From: Corynebacterium sp. 74A
Lineage (GTDB): Bacteria > Actinomycetota > Actinomycetes > Mycobacteriales > Mycobacteriaceae
Length of the DNA stretch: 64,000 nucleotides
Assembly: GCF_008930665.1 (NCBI RefSeq)
Contig: NZ_PQMG01000001.1
Location: forward strand, 620,001 to 684,000
Direction: 5' to 3'
The notes beneath the pieces were generated by a model that saw nothing but the letters and a program-made list of their open reading frames with translations, searched no databases and had not been told where the DNA came from. Of this stretch, positions 1-8,106 are shown in pieces; the stretch's first letter is position 1, and every line of letters begins with the position of its first letter. The position numbers and the translations under genes were made by a program.

Positions 1-155
1 CGGGCAGTCACGATGGCTGTTTCTGAGGCATCGAGCACCTCCACGATCGCGGCGGGCGCGCCTTCTTTGAGCCACCTCAGCCCAGCGGCTTCAGCGAGGG
101 CCGCCCCGTGCTCGTTAGGTCTTTTGATGAATACATCGTCTCCGTACGAGTCCAT
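1..155 (-). CDS. fructosamine kinase family protein, N-terminal part (runs off left edge)
   Basis: Only the first 51 codons lie in the window; the gene continues past base 1. The visible peptide reads DDVFIKRP near residues 6-13, then AEAAGLRWL near 21-29 and VEVLDAS. This is the layout of the N-terminal ATP-binding lobe of actinobacterial fructosamine-3-kinase/aminoglycoside-phosphotransferase-like proteins (lysine strand, AEAAGLRWL helix, VVEVLD strand). Family members phosphorylate glycated amines for deglycation; substrate is not readable here. The start is the ATG at 153-155, with a -10-like CATGCT 6 nt upstream (162-167), so the transcript may be leaderless. A GGAGG sits only 1 nt from the ATG, too close for a normal ribosome site. 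Another kinase of the same fold is possible because the catalytic loop is outside the window. Confidence 0.65.
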   Translation of the reverse strand, partial: MDSYGDDVFIKRPNEHGAALAEAAGLRWLKEGAPAAIVEVLDASETAIVTA

Positions 156-231
156 GCCTCCAGCATGCCAAAGATGCACGGCCGGGGTGTGGCGAGCTGT
201 CCCCACCCTCACCTAGCAGCCACGAGTCAGA

Positions 232-618
232 CTAGTCAGTCTCCCCATTGGACGGCTTTGGCGGCAACGTGTTGAGCAAAGCGTCTTCGGCGGACACCCG
301 CGGCTCCTCGCTGGATTCGCTGGATCGCTCGCGATCACGTCGCAGTTCCGCGATCGAGTCTTCTAGGAATTCCAGCACGGAACGCCACTGTACGGCGGTG
401 CGCTGCATGTACTTGTCGAGCTCATCAGTAGCAGCATGCTGATCGGCCTCGCGTAGTTCTTCTTCGGCGGCCTCAACTATGGCGCGCTCTGCCTGAGCTT
501 GGGCCTTGCGTGAGCGCAATTCCGCCAATTCCTTGCGTAAACGGCTTACATATTCCTCAGCCTCGGCAAGTTTGACTTCCAGTCGAGCTTCCAGTTCGGT
601 ATCACTTCGTTCACTCAT
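232..618 (-). CDS. small coiled-coil protein, paralogue A
   Basis: 128-residue, highly charged protein of unknown function. Residues 8-75 are almost continuous Glu/Lys/Arg/Ala heptads, predicting a long coiled coil. Then comes a conserved module with Asp-Lys-Tyr, Thr-x-Val-x-Trp-Arg and VLEFLEDSIAEL, and an acidic Ser/Glu-rich tail. The gene directly upstream (937-1356) encodes a paralogue with the same start (MSE) and the same WR-VL-FLE-IAELR module. The ATG at 618 is preceded by GAGGAAG; an upstream in-frame start exists at 660 but lacks this signal. No membrane segment or signal peptide is visible, so it is probably cytosolic. It is likely a homo- or hetero-oligomer with its neighbour (inference). 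Confidence 0.75.
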   Translation of the reverse strand: MSERSDTELEARLEVKLAEAEEYVSRLRKELAELRSRKAQAQAERAIVEAAEEELREADQHAATDELDKYMQRTAVQWRSVLEFLEDSIAELRRDRERSSESSEEPRVSAEDALLNTLPPKPSNGETD

Positions 619-893
619 GGATCCGTCTTCCTCACAGCCACCGAGCAGGTGACCTCTCACTGCAATGAAGGCCTGCGCGGCGCGTGGTGCCAGCGCGAAC
701 CCTTATTACACAGTTTCGTTCCTGCTTTGATGTTTTTATTCACTGGGAAAAGTGGGGTGCAACCAAGGATACTCCCTCGGTGCCTGATGAGCAGTCCTCA
801 TGCCGAGATACTAAGGACCACACACTCGATCGTGTTATTCGTCTCCGCTATAGGTGTTCGTGTCCTCGCGCCTACACCGGCCCCTGAACGGCC

Positions 894-926
894 AAACCCC
901 AAGCGCTCGTCCATCGCTTGGGGTTT
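894..926 (-). terminator. stem-loop behind coiled-coil paralogue B
   Basis: Perfect 12-bp inverted repeat: AAACCCCAAGCG and CGCTTGGGGTTT around a 9-nt loop, starting 10 bp after the stop codon of the 937-1356 gene. It separates the two paralogues, so the downstream copy may have its own promoter in 619-893, where I see no other gene. Confidence 0.7.
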
Positions 927-936
927 CCCTCAGGTA

Positions 937-1356
937 TCAGGGCTCGTGCGTATCGTCGGGGGCAACGTTATCAGTATCGGTGCGAGGCACAGACTGCACC
1001 GATGGTGCCTTCTCCGCTGTGCTGCTCACAGCGCCGCTCTCGACGCTTGTCGACGCCGCCTCGTGGTCATCTGACGCTAGCTCCGCGTCTTGGCCCTCGT
1101 GGCCAGCGCGCAACTCTGCAATGGCTTCTTCCAGAAACTGCAGCACGGTGCGCCAGTGCACGTGCGTCTGCTGCGCGTACTCATCGAGATGATTGACTGC
1201 TTCATGTTGCATCTTCCGTTCAGCAACATCGTCAGGATCATCAGATTTCTTCACAAGAGCAGCGATGTCCTCGCGGATACTTGCTGCATATTTTTCCGCT
1301 TCGACGAGCTTGGCTTTGAGCCTTGACTCAAGATCAGGCGCGCTATGTTCGGACAT
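937..1356 (-). CDS. small coiled-coil protein, paralogue B
   Basis: 139 residues, unknown function. It opens MSEHSAPDLESRL, followed by a Lys/Glu/Ala-rich helical stretch, a short DDPDD break, then the module shared with paralogue A: HLDEY, Thr-x-Val-x-Trp-Arg, VLQFLEEAIAELR. The last 45 residues are acidic and Ser/Thr-rich and look disordered. The start at 1356 follows GGGAGC at good spacing. It lies 11 bp behind the stop codon of the Na/Pi-type transporter gene, so the two are probably co-transcribed. The shared module with two diverged tails suggests duplication followed by specialisation. No known domain can be named from sequence alone. Confidence 0.75.
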   Translation of the reverse strand: MSEHSAPDLESRLKAKLVEAEKYAASIREDIAALVKKSDDPDDVAERKMQHEAVNHLDEYAQQTHVHWRTVLQFLEEAIAELRAGHEGQDAELASDDHEAASTSVESGAVSSTAEKAPSVQSVPRTDTDNVAPDDTHEP

Positions 1357-1367
1357 GAATCAGCTCC

Positions 1368-2609
1368 CTAGAAGAGATTAGTGGCCAAGATCAGCAAGAG
1401 GGGGACCACAATGAACACGCCCACGGTCCACAGCACGGCCCAAATCTTGCGTTCTGCGGAGACCCGTGCCAGCGTTTCCGCTCCGCGCGGAGGAAGCCCG
1501 CGCAGGAAGGGAAGGCCGAAGATAATCAGGGTGGCGAACACATTGAACAGCAAGTGCACGAAGGCGGCCTGCATAGCCAGGGTGCCCTCCGCGCCAGTGA
1601 AGCCGAAGGCGGCAATCAGCGCGGTGATGGTGGTTCCGATATTGGCGCCGATAGTAAAGGGGTAAATCTGTCGCAGCGTGAAGGTGCCGGAGCCAGCCAG
1701 CGGCACTGCCAGAGAGGTGGTGGTGGAGGAGGACTGCACCATGATCGTCATGAGCGCGCCGGAGAAAATACCGGTGATGGGGCCACGTCCGATGGCGTTG
1801 TGCAGCACATCCTTGGCCTTACCCACCATGAGTACCTTGAGCAGCTTACCGATGTTGTTAATCACGGCGAGGATCAACACAACACCGAGCACAATGAGCA
1901 GACCGCCGGTCCACACATCGTTCAAGCCGAGAGCACCAACACCACTCTTGAACAGGTCCGCGAGCGGGGTCGTGATGGTCTTGACGAAGGAACCGATACC
2001 ACTGAAGACTGCGGCAACGATACCGCCATCCGAACCATCAGTGTGGGCAGCCATCCAATTGGAGCTCTTCTCCAATATGCCGAACATCAGCTCAAGCGGA
2101 AGCAGAATAAGCACGGCCATCAGGTTGAAGAAATCATGCACGGTGGCTGCGGCGAAGGCGCGTCGGAAAGCATCCTTATCTCGCGCCATACCCAAGCTGA
2201 CCAAGGTATTGGTCATGGTGGTTCCGAGATTGGCACCCATCAGCATGGGAATAGCCACTGCCATGGGCAATCCGCCGGCCACAAGACCAACCACGATGGA
2301 GGTGGTGGTGGACGAAGATTGAGTCAAGGCAGTGGCCAAAAGACCAATCATCAGGGCCACAAGCGGGTTAGAGGCGAAGGAGAACAGGGCCTCCGCCTGA
2401 TCACCGGTGGCAATTTTAAAACCGGAACCGATGACCTTCACGGCCGTGATCAGCACGTAAATACCGAGGACCACGCCAATCCAGTCGCGGGCATTGGCTG
2501 CGGCCCCCTTCAGCGGAATGAAGGAGAGAGGACTGCGCGGGATAGCGGCATCGCTCTGCACCGCTTCGGAAGCTTCCGTAGCGGTATGTTCACGACTCTT
2601 GGTCTGCAT
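1368..2609 (-). CDS. Na/Pi cotransporter family (PF02690) membrane protein
   Basis: 413-residue polytopic membrane protein. Two copies of the family hallmark QSSSTTTS occur at about 97-104 and 292-299, each in a hydrophobic repeat, as expected of the inverted-repeat Na+/phosphate cotransporter II fold. Family members move phosphate with sodium across the cytoplasmic membrane; direction and substrate are not proven by sequence. No PhoU-like C-terminal domain is present, unlike longer bacterial homologues. The start is the ATG at 2609 (MQTKSREH), with GGAGA upstream. An upstream frame extension exists but is rich in Cys/Arg/Ser and implausible. The stop lies 11 bp from the start of coiled-coil paralogue B, suggesting an operon. 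Confidence 0.88.
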   Translation of the reverse strand: MQTKSREHTATEASEAVQSDAAIPRSPLSFIPLKGAAANARDWIGVVLGIYVLITAVKVIGSGFKIATGDQAEALFSFASNPLVALMIGLLATALTQSSSTTTSIVVGLVAGGLPMAVAIPMLMGANLGTTMTNTLVSLGMARDKDAFRRAFAAATVHDFFNLMAVLILLPLELMFGILEKSSNWMAAHTDGSDGGIVAAVFSGIGSFVKTITTPLADLFKSGVGALGLNDVWTGGLLIVLGVVLILAVINNIGKLLKVLMVGKAKDVLHNAIGRGPITGIFSGALMTIMVQSSSTTTSLAVPLAGSGTFTLRQIYPFTIGANIGTTITALIAAFGFTGAEGTLAMQAAFVHLLFNVFATLIIFGLPFLRGLPPRGAETLARVSAERKIWAVLWTVGVFIVVPLLLILATNLF

Positions 2610-3346
2610 GTAGTTCACATATCTCCGTGTTGAGCATGGACGAGGATCTGCACAGAGTAGAAACAACCGACATAACGGCCTCAAGAACCAAAGATGAACA
2701 AAGGATGAACACCCGGCAGGATCGGAACTAAAGCACCTGATAGAAGGCTGAAAATAAATTTTCTGTGATCTTAGACGCACCCGCATCGCAACCAGCTCTG
2801 CCTACCCCATCAAGTACACCCGTGCCATTAAACTTTTCTCAACCCGCACCCCGCTCACGTGGCGAAAGCCCGCTCACACTCACACACCGGGTGACCTTCT
2901 CCGCCTCATGCGGGGACAAACACACGGCCCATGAGCCAAATAAGCGTACCCTAAGAGCCCCCATTCAGTATGCATAACCGTGGGCTCCCCCAGCTGACGC
3001 CTTCTCGGGTGTCATTCCAGCGCCTTGTGCGGCCACTCGCCAGATATCTCTGTATCAACGCGGTGCACAATCGTCGTTGTTGGCGCCACTGTGAACGGAT
3101 AGCTGAACTGGATGCGCATGCTCAATAACCGACATCTTCCCGGATGTTCTCGGTCGCGTGGCCGGCAGAACTGTAATTCCTAGCCCCGGGGAGGCAGCGA
3201 TCAGTGTGCCTCCACCCTACCGGCGATCGATCCACAACCAAGCACTGCGGGACTCTTAGCCGCAGGTGGAATCAAGCCCAGCTTCACCCACATAGGAAGC
3301 CAACGCCACCACGCCCAAAAAGGAGGTGGCGTACAAGAGCGATGGA
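2610..3346. other. 737-bp intergenic stretch without a confident gene
   Basis: No well-supported gene. On the minus strand 3012-3119 there is a 35-codon frame (ATG at 3119; MRIQFSYPF start, GEWPHKALE end) whose composition is protein-like but which has no clear ribosome site. It may be the end of a decayed gene. The 2610-2800 end should hold the promoter of the transporter gene. The stretch forms the left part of a sparse region running up to tRNA-Ala. Confidence 0.5.
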
Positions 3347-3631
3347 CTAGCACACCGTCATGGTGTCCGGATCAACAGACAACAACTGAGCAAGCGTGGG
3401 AAAACCGTAGTCTCCTCTGAAAAGCTGAAGGTTTTCCCGCACGGTATAGGGGATATAGTCGTCCATGCCGTAATCTTTTGCCATAAGCATGTAGAGTTGC
3501 ACGGCGAAGGTGTAATCACCGTCATCGGCCTCTTCTTGAACCCGAGCCATATCCTCTGGAGATAGCTGAGGGCCCGCCGACATTACGTAGTCGTACACGC
3601 TTTTCTGATCATCAAACTTCGGAAAATCCAT
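3347..3631 (-). CDS. small acidic protein of unknown function
   Basis: 94 residues, acidic, Asp/Tyr-rich (many DY and DD pairs), single domain by length, no signal peptide or membrane segment. I do not recognise a family. The ATG at 3631 has GGGAAGG 8 nt upstream, a good ribosome site; an in-frame GTG at 3649 starts inside that signal and is less likely. The gene sits alone in a sparse stretch beside tRNA-Ala. Small acidic proteins in such places are often immunity proteins left without their toxin, but nothing in the sequence proves that. Confidence 0.6.
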   Translation of the reverse strand: MDFPKFDDQKSVYDYVMSAGPQLSPEDMARVQEEADDGDYTFAVQLYMLMAKDYGMDDYIPYTVRENLQLFRGDYGFPTLAQLLSVDPDTMTVC

Positions 3632-3860
3632 CAGCGCTACCTTCCCCACGAATCACTCTGCCCCTGCGCTCAAGCCTGCACATGCCGGCGGTCGCCGCCA
3701 CGTGGTCAGCTCACCAGCAGAAACCTCAAATATCAACCTAGCTCTCTAGCAGTGCCGAGGTGCTCGCTCAATGAGTACCACGTGGCCCCAGCATGCACGT
3801 GGGGCGGTGGGGACTCTCACCCCCTGTGGCTCCTTCTTCGCTATACGTGCGAGATCGGTA

Positions 3861-4238
3861 TTAATGAGCGCCGTGCTCTCGTGAGCTCTGATACTCAGCC
3901 CACGCACGATCCTCTGCTTCGCGCTCCGCAGCGAGTTCACTAGCGACGTCCTCTTCAGTCCGTTCCACACGGCCACTAAGGTTCAGCTCCGCGTAACTTC
4001 GCGGAATGCACGTTGGTGCCGCACTCCCGCTCATAGTTGACCCATCAGTCTCCCATACAATGACTACGGGAAAATCACCAATAGATAGCGGCATGCTGTC
4101 AGTCTCCTCGCCATTGTCGACATTGGCATCGAAGAATACGAAGCGGCCCTCACCATGCAGCACTCGATCTTTGAGCTCATGTCCACGAGGGATTAAGCCT
4201 TGGGCAATCCTCGTTGCCTGTCGTAGATCTATTGCCAT
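3861..4238 (-). CDS. hypothetical protein with charged C-terminal helix
   Basis: 125 residues. The first 80 look like a small alpha/beta domain (VLHGEGRFVFFDANVD, then PVVIVWETDGS); the last 40 are Glu/Arg/Ala-rich and probably helical, ending in REHGAH. No family recognised. The ATG at 4238 follows GGGAGGTGA at 6-7 nt, one of the best ribosome sites in this region, so the gene is probably translated. It overlaps by 10 bp the end of a doubtful upstream frame (4229-4468), which would couple the two if that frame is real. Like its neighbours it lies in the sparse tRNA-Ala-side region. Confidence 0.6.
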   Translation of the reverse strand: MAIDLRQATRIAQGLIPRGHELKDRVLHGEGRFVFFDANVDNGEETDSMPLSIGDFPVVIVWETDGSTMSGSAAPTCIPRSYAELNLSGRVERTEEDVASELAAEREAEDRAWAEYQSSREHGAH

Positions 4239-4468
4239 TGCTCTAGGTCACCTCCCACGATATCGAGCAGACCGGCCGTTGGCTCACAATCGTCAATTCT
4301 AGAGATCCAAAAATGACGAGGATTCAGATCAGTGGTGTGCTGCTTCGGAGGAATATGGTTCTGCTTAGGTGTGGATCGTGGAACGCACTGCCTTCTGCTC
4401 TTTCTCTCACGCCCATATATGACCTTCCCCTGTATGCCACGAAAAACGCCCTCAATCAGCGTGAACAC
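4229..4468 (-). CDS. doubtful small frame, possibly a gene remnant
   Basis: 79-codon frame opening with GTG at 4468. The C-terminal third (HFWISRIDDCEP, then GLLDIVGGDLEQW) reads like real protein, while the first half is Arg/Gln/Pro-rich and has no family look. The proposed start lies a few bases behind the T-run of the tRNA-Ala terminator and has no ribosome site. The frame may therefore be a 5'-truncated remnant. Its last 10 bp overlap the start of the 3861-4238 gene, including that gene's strong ribosome site. Confidence 0.3.
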   Translation of the reverse strand: MFTLIEGVFRGIQGKVIYGRERKSRRQCVPRSTPKQNHIPPKQHTTDLNPRHFWISRIDDCEPTAGLLDIVGGDLEQWQ

Positions 4469-4470
4469 AA

Positions 4471-4499
4471 CAAAACCCCTAGTGGATAACCACTAGGGG
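4471..4499 (-). terminator. rho-independent terminator of tRNA-Ala
   Basis: Perfect 10-bp arms CCCCTAGTGG and CCACTAGGGG around a 4-nt loop, followed on the minus strand by TTTTGTTG. It lies 12 bp after the 3' end of the tRNA. Confidence 0.9.
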
Positions 4500-4511
4500 A
4501 AATGTACTCTG

Positions 4512-4584
4512 TGGAGCCAAGGAGAATCGAACTCCCGACCTTCGCATTGCGAACGCGACGCTCTACCAACTGAGCTATGGCCCC
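4512..4584 (-). tRNA. tRNA-Ala (anticodon CGC)
   Basis: 73-nt cloverleaf on the minus strand. Acceptor arms GGGGCCA/TGGCTCC include the G3-U70 wobble pair that identifies alanine tRNAs. The D arm is GCTC/GAGC, the anticodon loop TTCGCAA gives anticodon CGC (reads GCG), and the T arm is GGGAG-TTCGATT-CTCCT. No CCA is encoded. It lies 35 bp downstream of the GLPR gene. Confidence 0.96.
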
Positions 4585-4619
4585 AGACTGCGTCACAGCA
4601 GGGTGAGAGCAAACATACT

Positions 4620-5786
4620 CTAACTTACGCGACGCGGCTGACCGCCATTGTAGGCCGTTTCGTACTCATCGTAGTAATCGTCGTAGAAATCGGCGCTGAC
4701 ATCCCTGGTGTCGAGGTATTCGAAGTCAGGGCTCTCATCGTCCATGTCGAGGACAACAGCGCCGGGATGGCGCAGGCGCTCGGGCACACCCATCTCTTCG
4801 TCCCGGTCCGTGCGAACGCCAAGGCGGGCGCGGCGCAGATGGCGCAGTCGGTGCTGGCGGAGTTGTTGTTCGGCACGTACTTGTTTACGCAGGGCAGAAA
4901 GGTAGAGCACAGTCAAGAGCACTGCAGCGACGCTCCACAGCCAGGCCCAGCCCCCAGCAACGACGCCGAGCACAACGCCCAAAAGGACTGCCACGCCTAG
5001 GCCGATCGTGGTGCGCTGGCGGCGCTGGTAGCGGGCGTGGGCGAGATTGGCGTCGGCTTCGGGGTCGTACCAGCCGCGGCCGCGTCGAGAAGCAGCAAAC
5101 TCACGATCCTCATCAGTGGCTTCTACCTCGTGCTCAACGGTGTCATCGGCAGGCGCTTCGGCCTCCGACACCTCGTCTGCGTCCTCATAGTGAGCTGCTG
5201 GGTGTAGCAGATCGGAGGGGCCGGTATAGGAGCTGTCGAACTCATAGGCGTCTTCGGCCACAGGAGTGTCCTCCTCGACCTCATCCGTCTCAGCCTCCAC
5301 AGCGGACTCCTCGGCGGCAGGGGCCTTTGCTGCTACGGTGTCGACGCTTAGTGCCTGCTCGTCCTCGTCGTTGGCAGTCAGCTCCGCATCGGAAGTGTCC
5401 CCGCCGGAGGTGTCCTCATCCACCGCTGCATCCGCCTGGGTGTTCCGTGCTGGCTCCAGCTCTCGAACCACGTCGCCATCGACTTCATCCACCACGGGCT
5501 CTGCGGTCACGGTGGTGCGACGGGGAGAGTCATCAATTAGGATGTCGTCGGGATCGATTTCCTCTGCCTCCACAGCGGGCTGCGGAGTTTCGGGACGGAT
5601 ATCACGACGCGACCAGCGGGGTCTGGTGGCGCGAGGCAGCTCGCCGGAGCCACCCTCGTAGACCACGCGGGTTTCATCGAAGGCCTTATTGGTGCGACGG
5701 ATCGGCTTTTGACCTCGGAGTGCAAGAGGTGCAAGAACGAAAAGCCACACCACCACCATGACGGCGATCGCGACTGTACCTGACAC
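4620..5786 (-). CDS. glpR: GLPR/SepX-like membrane protein of the division and polar-growth apparatus
   Basis: 388 residues: one N-terminal membrane helix (about 4-23), a short basic stretch, a very acidic low-complexity region (about 60-230, Asp/Glu/Ala/Val), two adjacent membrane helices (about 267-302), then a basic coil and an acidic Asp/Tyr-rich tail (DFYDDYYDEYETAY). This architecture and the position after glp and rimJ match the corynebacterial Glp receptor GLPR, related to Streptomyces SepX, which links Glp/FtsZ and the polar scaffold Wag31 to the membrane. The name here does not mean the glycerol-3-phosphate repressor. GTG start at 5786 with AGGAAGG upstream. Last protein gene of the galU-glp-rimJ block before tRNA-Ala. 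Confidence 0.82.
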   Translation of the reverse strand: MSGTVAIAVMVVVWLFVLAPLALRGQKPIRRTNKAFDETRVVYEGGSGELPRATRPRWSRRDIRPETPQPAVEAEEIDPDDILIDDSPRRTTVTAEPVVDEVDGDVVRELEPARNTQADAAVDEDTSGGDTSDAELTANDEDEQALSVDTVAAKAPAAEESAVEAETDEVEEDTPVAEDAYEFDSSYTGPSDLLHPAAHYEDADEVSEAEAPADDTVEHEVEATDEDREFAASRRGRGWYDPEADANLAHARYQRRQRTTIGLGVAVLLGVVLGVVAGGWAWLWSVAAVLLTVLYLSALRKQVRAEQQLRQHRLRHLRRARLGVRTDRDEEMGVPERLRHPGAVVLDMDDESPDFEYLDTRDVSADFYDDYYDEYETAYNGGQPRRVS

Positions 5787-5994
5787 TGTTTGAGGACCTT
5801 CCTAGCTGAGAATAAGCGTGGAAATCATCGGTGCACCACACAACGATGCGAGTGCACACAAAGCGCACACGGACATCACCGGCGAGCGGAGAGGGGATCC
5901 CACTCTTGTCGATACTTAACACTAGTTGTGAATGCTATTGCGGCTGAGACAGCCACGCCGAGTCAGCCCATTATTTATTCCGTACCTACACTGT

Positions 5995-6672
5995 TTAGAG
6001 CACCCGGCGGAGGCGCCGTAGACGCTCTATCGCCGGCACCGCATAGTCCTTGCGCAGGATTGCCACGAGCCAATGGTCCTGCCAACGACCGTTGATATGC
6101 AATGCCTCGCGCAGATATCCTTCCTCGCTAAAACCACAATGCTCGAGCACGGCAGCAGAGGCGGGATTGTGGGGAAGGTAGGTGGCGGTCACCCTATTCA
6201 ACTGCAGGTGGCCGAAGGCGTAGTCCACTCCGAGTGCACAGGCCACGGTGGCGATTCCTCGTCCGGTGTAGTCGCTATCCACCCAATAGCCAATCCAGCA
6301 CTCGCTCAGGGCGCCCCGTTGAATATTGCCGAGAGTCATCTGCCCCACGAAGCGTCCATCGAGTTCGATCACCATGGGCACGATTTCACCGTTCATGCCG
6401 GCCTCTTCCAATATGCGGAAGGTGTCCTTCCACGCGCGAGCGGAGTGCGCCTGCTCCCATGTGCCCTCGACCGTTGGCTCAACCGGCTCAAGAAACTCGC
6501 GGTCTTTGATGCGCAAAGCACGCCAGTGTGGACCATCGCTGTAGGCCACGGGACGAAGACGCACCTGCTCGCCTCCAGGTAGGCGAACGGCGATTGTCGC
6601 CCGCGGCTCACAGCCACTGGGCGCCACGTGCGCCCGCACGCTATGTCGAACGCGCGTGAACAAACCGAACAT
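5995..6672 (-). CDS. rimJ: RimJ-like GNAT N-acetyltransferase
   Basis: 225-residue GNAT-fold enzyme. The first half carries RLRPVAYSDG (strand 1/helix 1 start). The acetyl-CoA pyrophosphate-binding region is YTGRGIATVACALGVDYAF, followed by LNRVTATYLPHNPASAAVLEHCGF, a pattern typical of the RimJ/RimL subfamily that acetylates N-termini of ribosomal or other proteins. Substrate cannot be told from sequence. It lies between glp and the GLPR gene, the conserved place in corynebacteria, so a role in modifying a partner of that module is possible (inference). ATG at 6672 with AAAGAG upstream. Confidence 0.88.
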   Translation of the reverse strand: MFGLFTRVRHSVRAHVAPSGCEPRATIAVRLPGGEQVRLRPVAYSDGPHWRALRIKDREFLEPVEPTVEGTWEQAHSARAWKDTFRILEEAGMNGEIVPMVIELDGRFVGQMTLGNIQRGALSECWIGYWVDSDYTGRGIATVACALGVDYAFGHLQLNRVTATYLPHNPASAAVLEHCGFSEEGYLREALHINGRWQDHWLVAILRKDYAVPAIERLRRLRRVL

Positions 6673-6733
6673 AGAGATCGTGTGCTCTTTGAGATCGAAA
6701 ACTGAGCTGCCGTGGAGTAATGATGCTTATGTC

Positions 6734-8026
6734 CTAGCGGCCTTGGGCGAGGAAGATCACGTCCACAATATCTCCGGGGCGGATCTCGGTGACGTCTTCC
6801 GGAATACGAATAATGGCGTTCGCTTCACTCAACCCTGCCAGCAGGTGCGCTGGGGCACCCCCAGCGCCGGCGAGGCCTTCCACGAGATAGTCCTGAGTCT
6901 GAGCATCGCGCATCAGCCGCGCCCGCACGAAGCCGCGACGGCCTGGACGGGAATCCACGTGGTTGAGGGCTCGCGCCCGCACAAAACGACGCTGCGTACT
7001 GGTTTTCCCGAGGCTGCGGCGAATCCACGGGCGGATGAAGGTCTCGAAAATCACCAGCGAGCTCACTGGGTTCGAGGGAGTTAAAAATACCGGCGTGCGC
7101 TCCTCGCCGAGAACACCAAAACCCTGCACGGAACCTGGGTGCATGGCCACTCGAGTGGTGTCGATATCGCCGAGCTCTCGCAGTACATCCTGGATAGTGC
7201 GAGAACTGGCTCCGCCGACAGCGCCAGAGATCACAATCAACTCCGAGCGCAGCGTTTGGCCTTCAATAATCTCCCGTAAGCGGCGTGGTTCACCCGCGGC
7301 GATACCCACGCGATGCACCTCGGCTCCCGCTTCCTTTACTGCGGCGGCGAGGGCATAGGAGTTGATGTCATAGACCTGTCCTAGCCCCGGTTCACGGTCG
7401 ATATCAACGAGCTCCGCGCCAACGGAGATCACCGATACCCGCGGCCGCGGGTAGACCAGCACCTTGGAGCGTCCCACCGCCGCCAACAAACCGATCTGAG
7501 CGGGGGCGAGAGTCACCCCGGGGGCGACGGCCACGTCTCCGGGCTGGATGTCTTGGCCCACGCCGCGCACAAATTCGCCCGAGCGCACCGGGCGGGTGGC
7601 CACCACGCGCTTCGATCCACGATCGGACCACTCCAACGGGAGCACGGCGTCGGCAAGCGTAGGCAGGGGTGCGCCCGTGTGCACGCGCACTGCTTGTTTG
7701 GGCTGGAGGCGCAGCGGACGCTGGGAGCCGGCGGGAACCTCGCCAACCACGGGCATGGATGTTTCCGCCACGGGCTCAGGCGCGAGCTCCGGCACGTCCT
7801 CGCCGCCGCGTGAGGGGCGTCGGGATAGCCCGCGCTCGCCGCCAACGTCCACGGCCCGCACCGCATAGCCATCAATAGCGGCCTGCGGGAAGCCCGGAAG
7901 CGGCTTGGTGGCCTTGATTTCTTCGGCGCACATCATGCCGAGGGCTTCCGCGATAGCGATCCGCACCGGTTCCGGGGTGGCCGCAAGCGTGGTTATTAGC
8001 TCGAGCTGTTTCTCAACCGATCTCAC
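6734..8026 (-). CDS. glp: gephyrin-like molybdotransferase Glp (MoeA family)
   Basis: 430 residues, full-length MoeA/gephyrin E-domain layout. The N-terminal part holds the metal-side motif AAIDGYAVRA near 49-58 with its conserved aspartate. The central MoCF-binding domain has VISVGAELVDIDREPGLGQVYDINSY and VISGAVGGASS, and the C-terminal barrel ends the protein. MoeA inserts molybdate into molybdopterin. In corynebacteria this paralogue, next to rimJ and GLPR, works as the division protein Glp that binds FtsZ. The sequence does not settle whether catalysis is retained: the usual SGGxSxG-type loop reads SGAVGGASSR here, a departure from the catalytic form. GTG start at 8026 behind AAGGAG. Confidence 0.88.
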   Translation of the reverse strand: MRSVEKQLELITTLAATPEPVRIAIAEALGMMCAEEIKATKPLPGFPQAAIDGYAVRAVDVGGERGLSRRPSRGGEDVPELAPEPVAETSMPVVGEVPAGSQRPLRLQPKQAVRVHTGAPLPTLADAVLPLEWSDRGSKRVVATRPVRSGEFVRGVGQDIQPGDVAVAPGVTLAPAQIGLLAAVGRSKVLVYPRPRVSVISVGAELVDIDREPGLGQVYDINSYALAAAVKEAGAEVHRVGIAAGEPRRLREIIEGQTLRSELIVISGAVGGASSRTIQDVLRELGDIDTTRVAMHPGSVQGFGVLGEERTPVFLTPSNPVSSLVIFETFIRPWIRRSLGKTSTQRRFVRARALNHVDSRPGRRGFVRARLMRDAQTQDYLVEGLAGAGGAPAHLLAGLSEANAIIRIPEDVTEIRPGDIVDVIFLAQGR

Positions 8027-8106
8027 AAGCTCACTAACTCCTTCGGTATCGCGTGTACGGCCAGCGCGGCAGGGCTTATCGGCCCCGTGCTGTGTAAAGA
8101 ATTATT

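Noticed and set aside
1554..2633. Long open frame antisense to the Na/Pi-type transporter gene
   Set aside because: His/Gly/Gln-rich composition typical of reverse frames of GC-rich genes; no ribosome site; the opposite strand is a clear family member.
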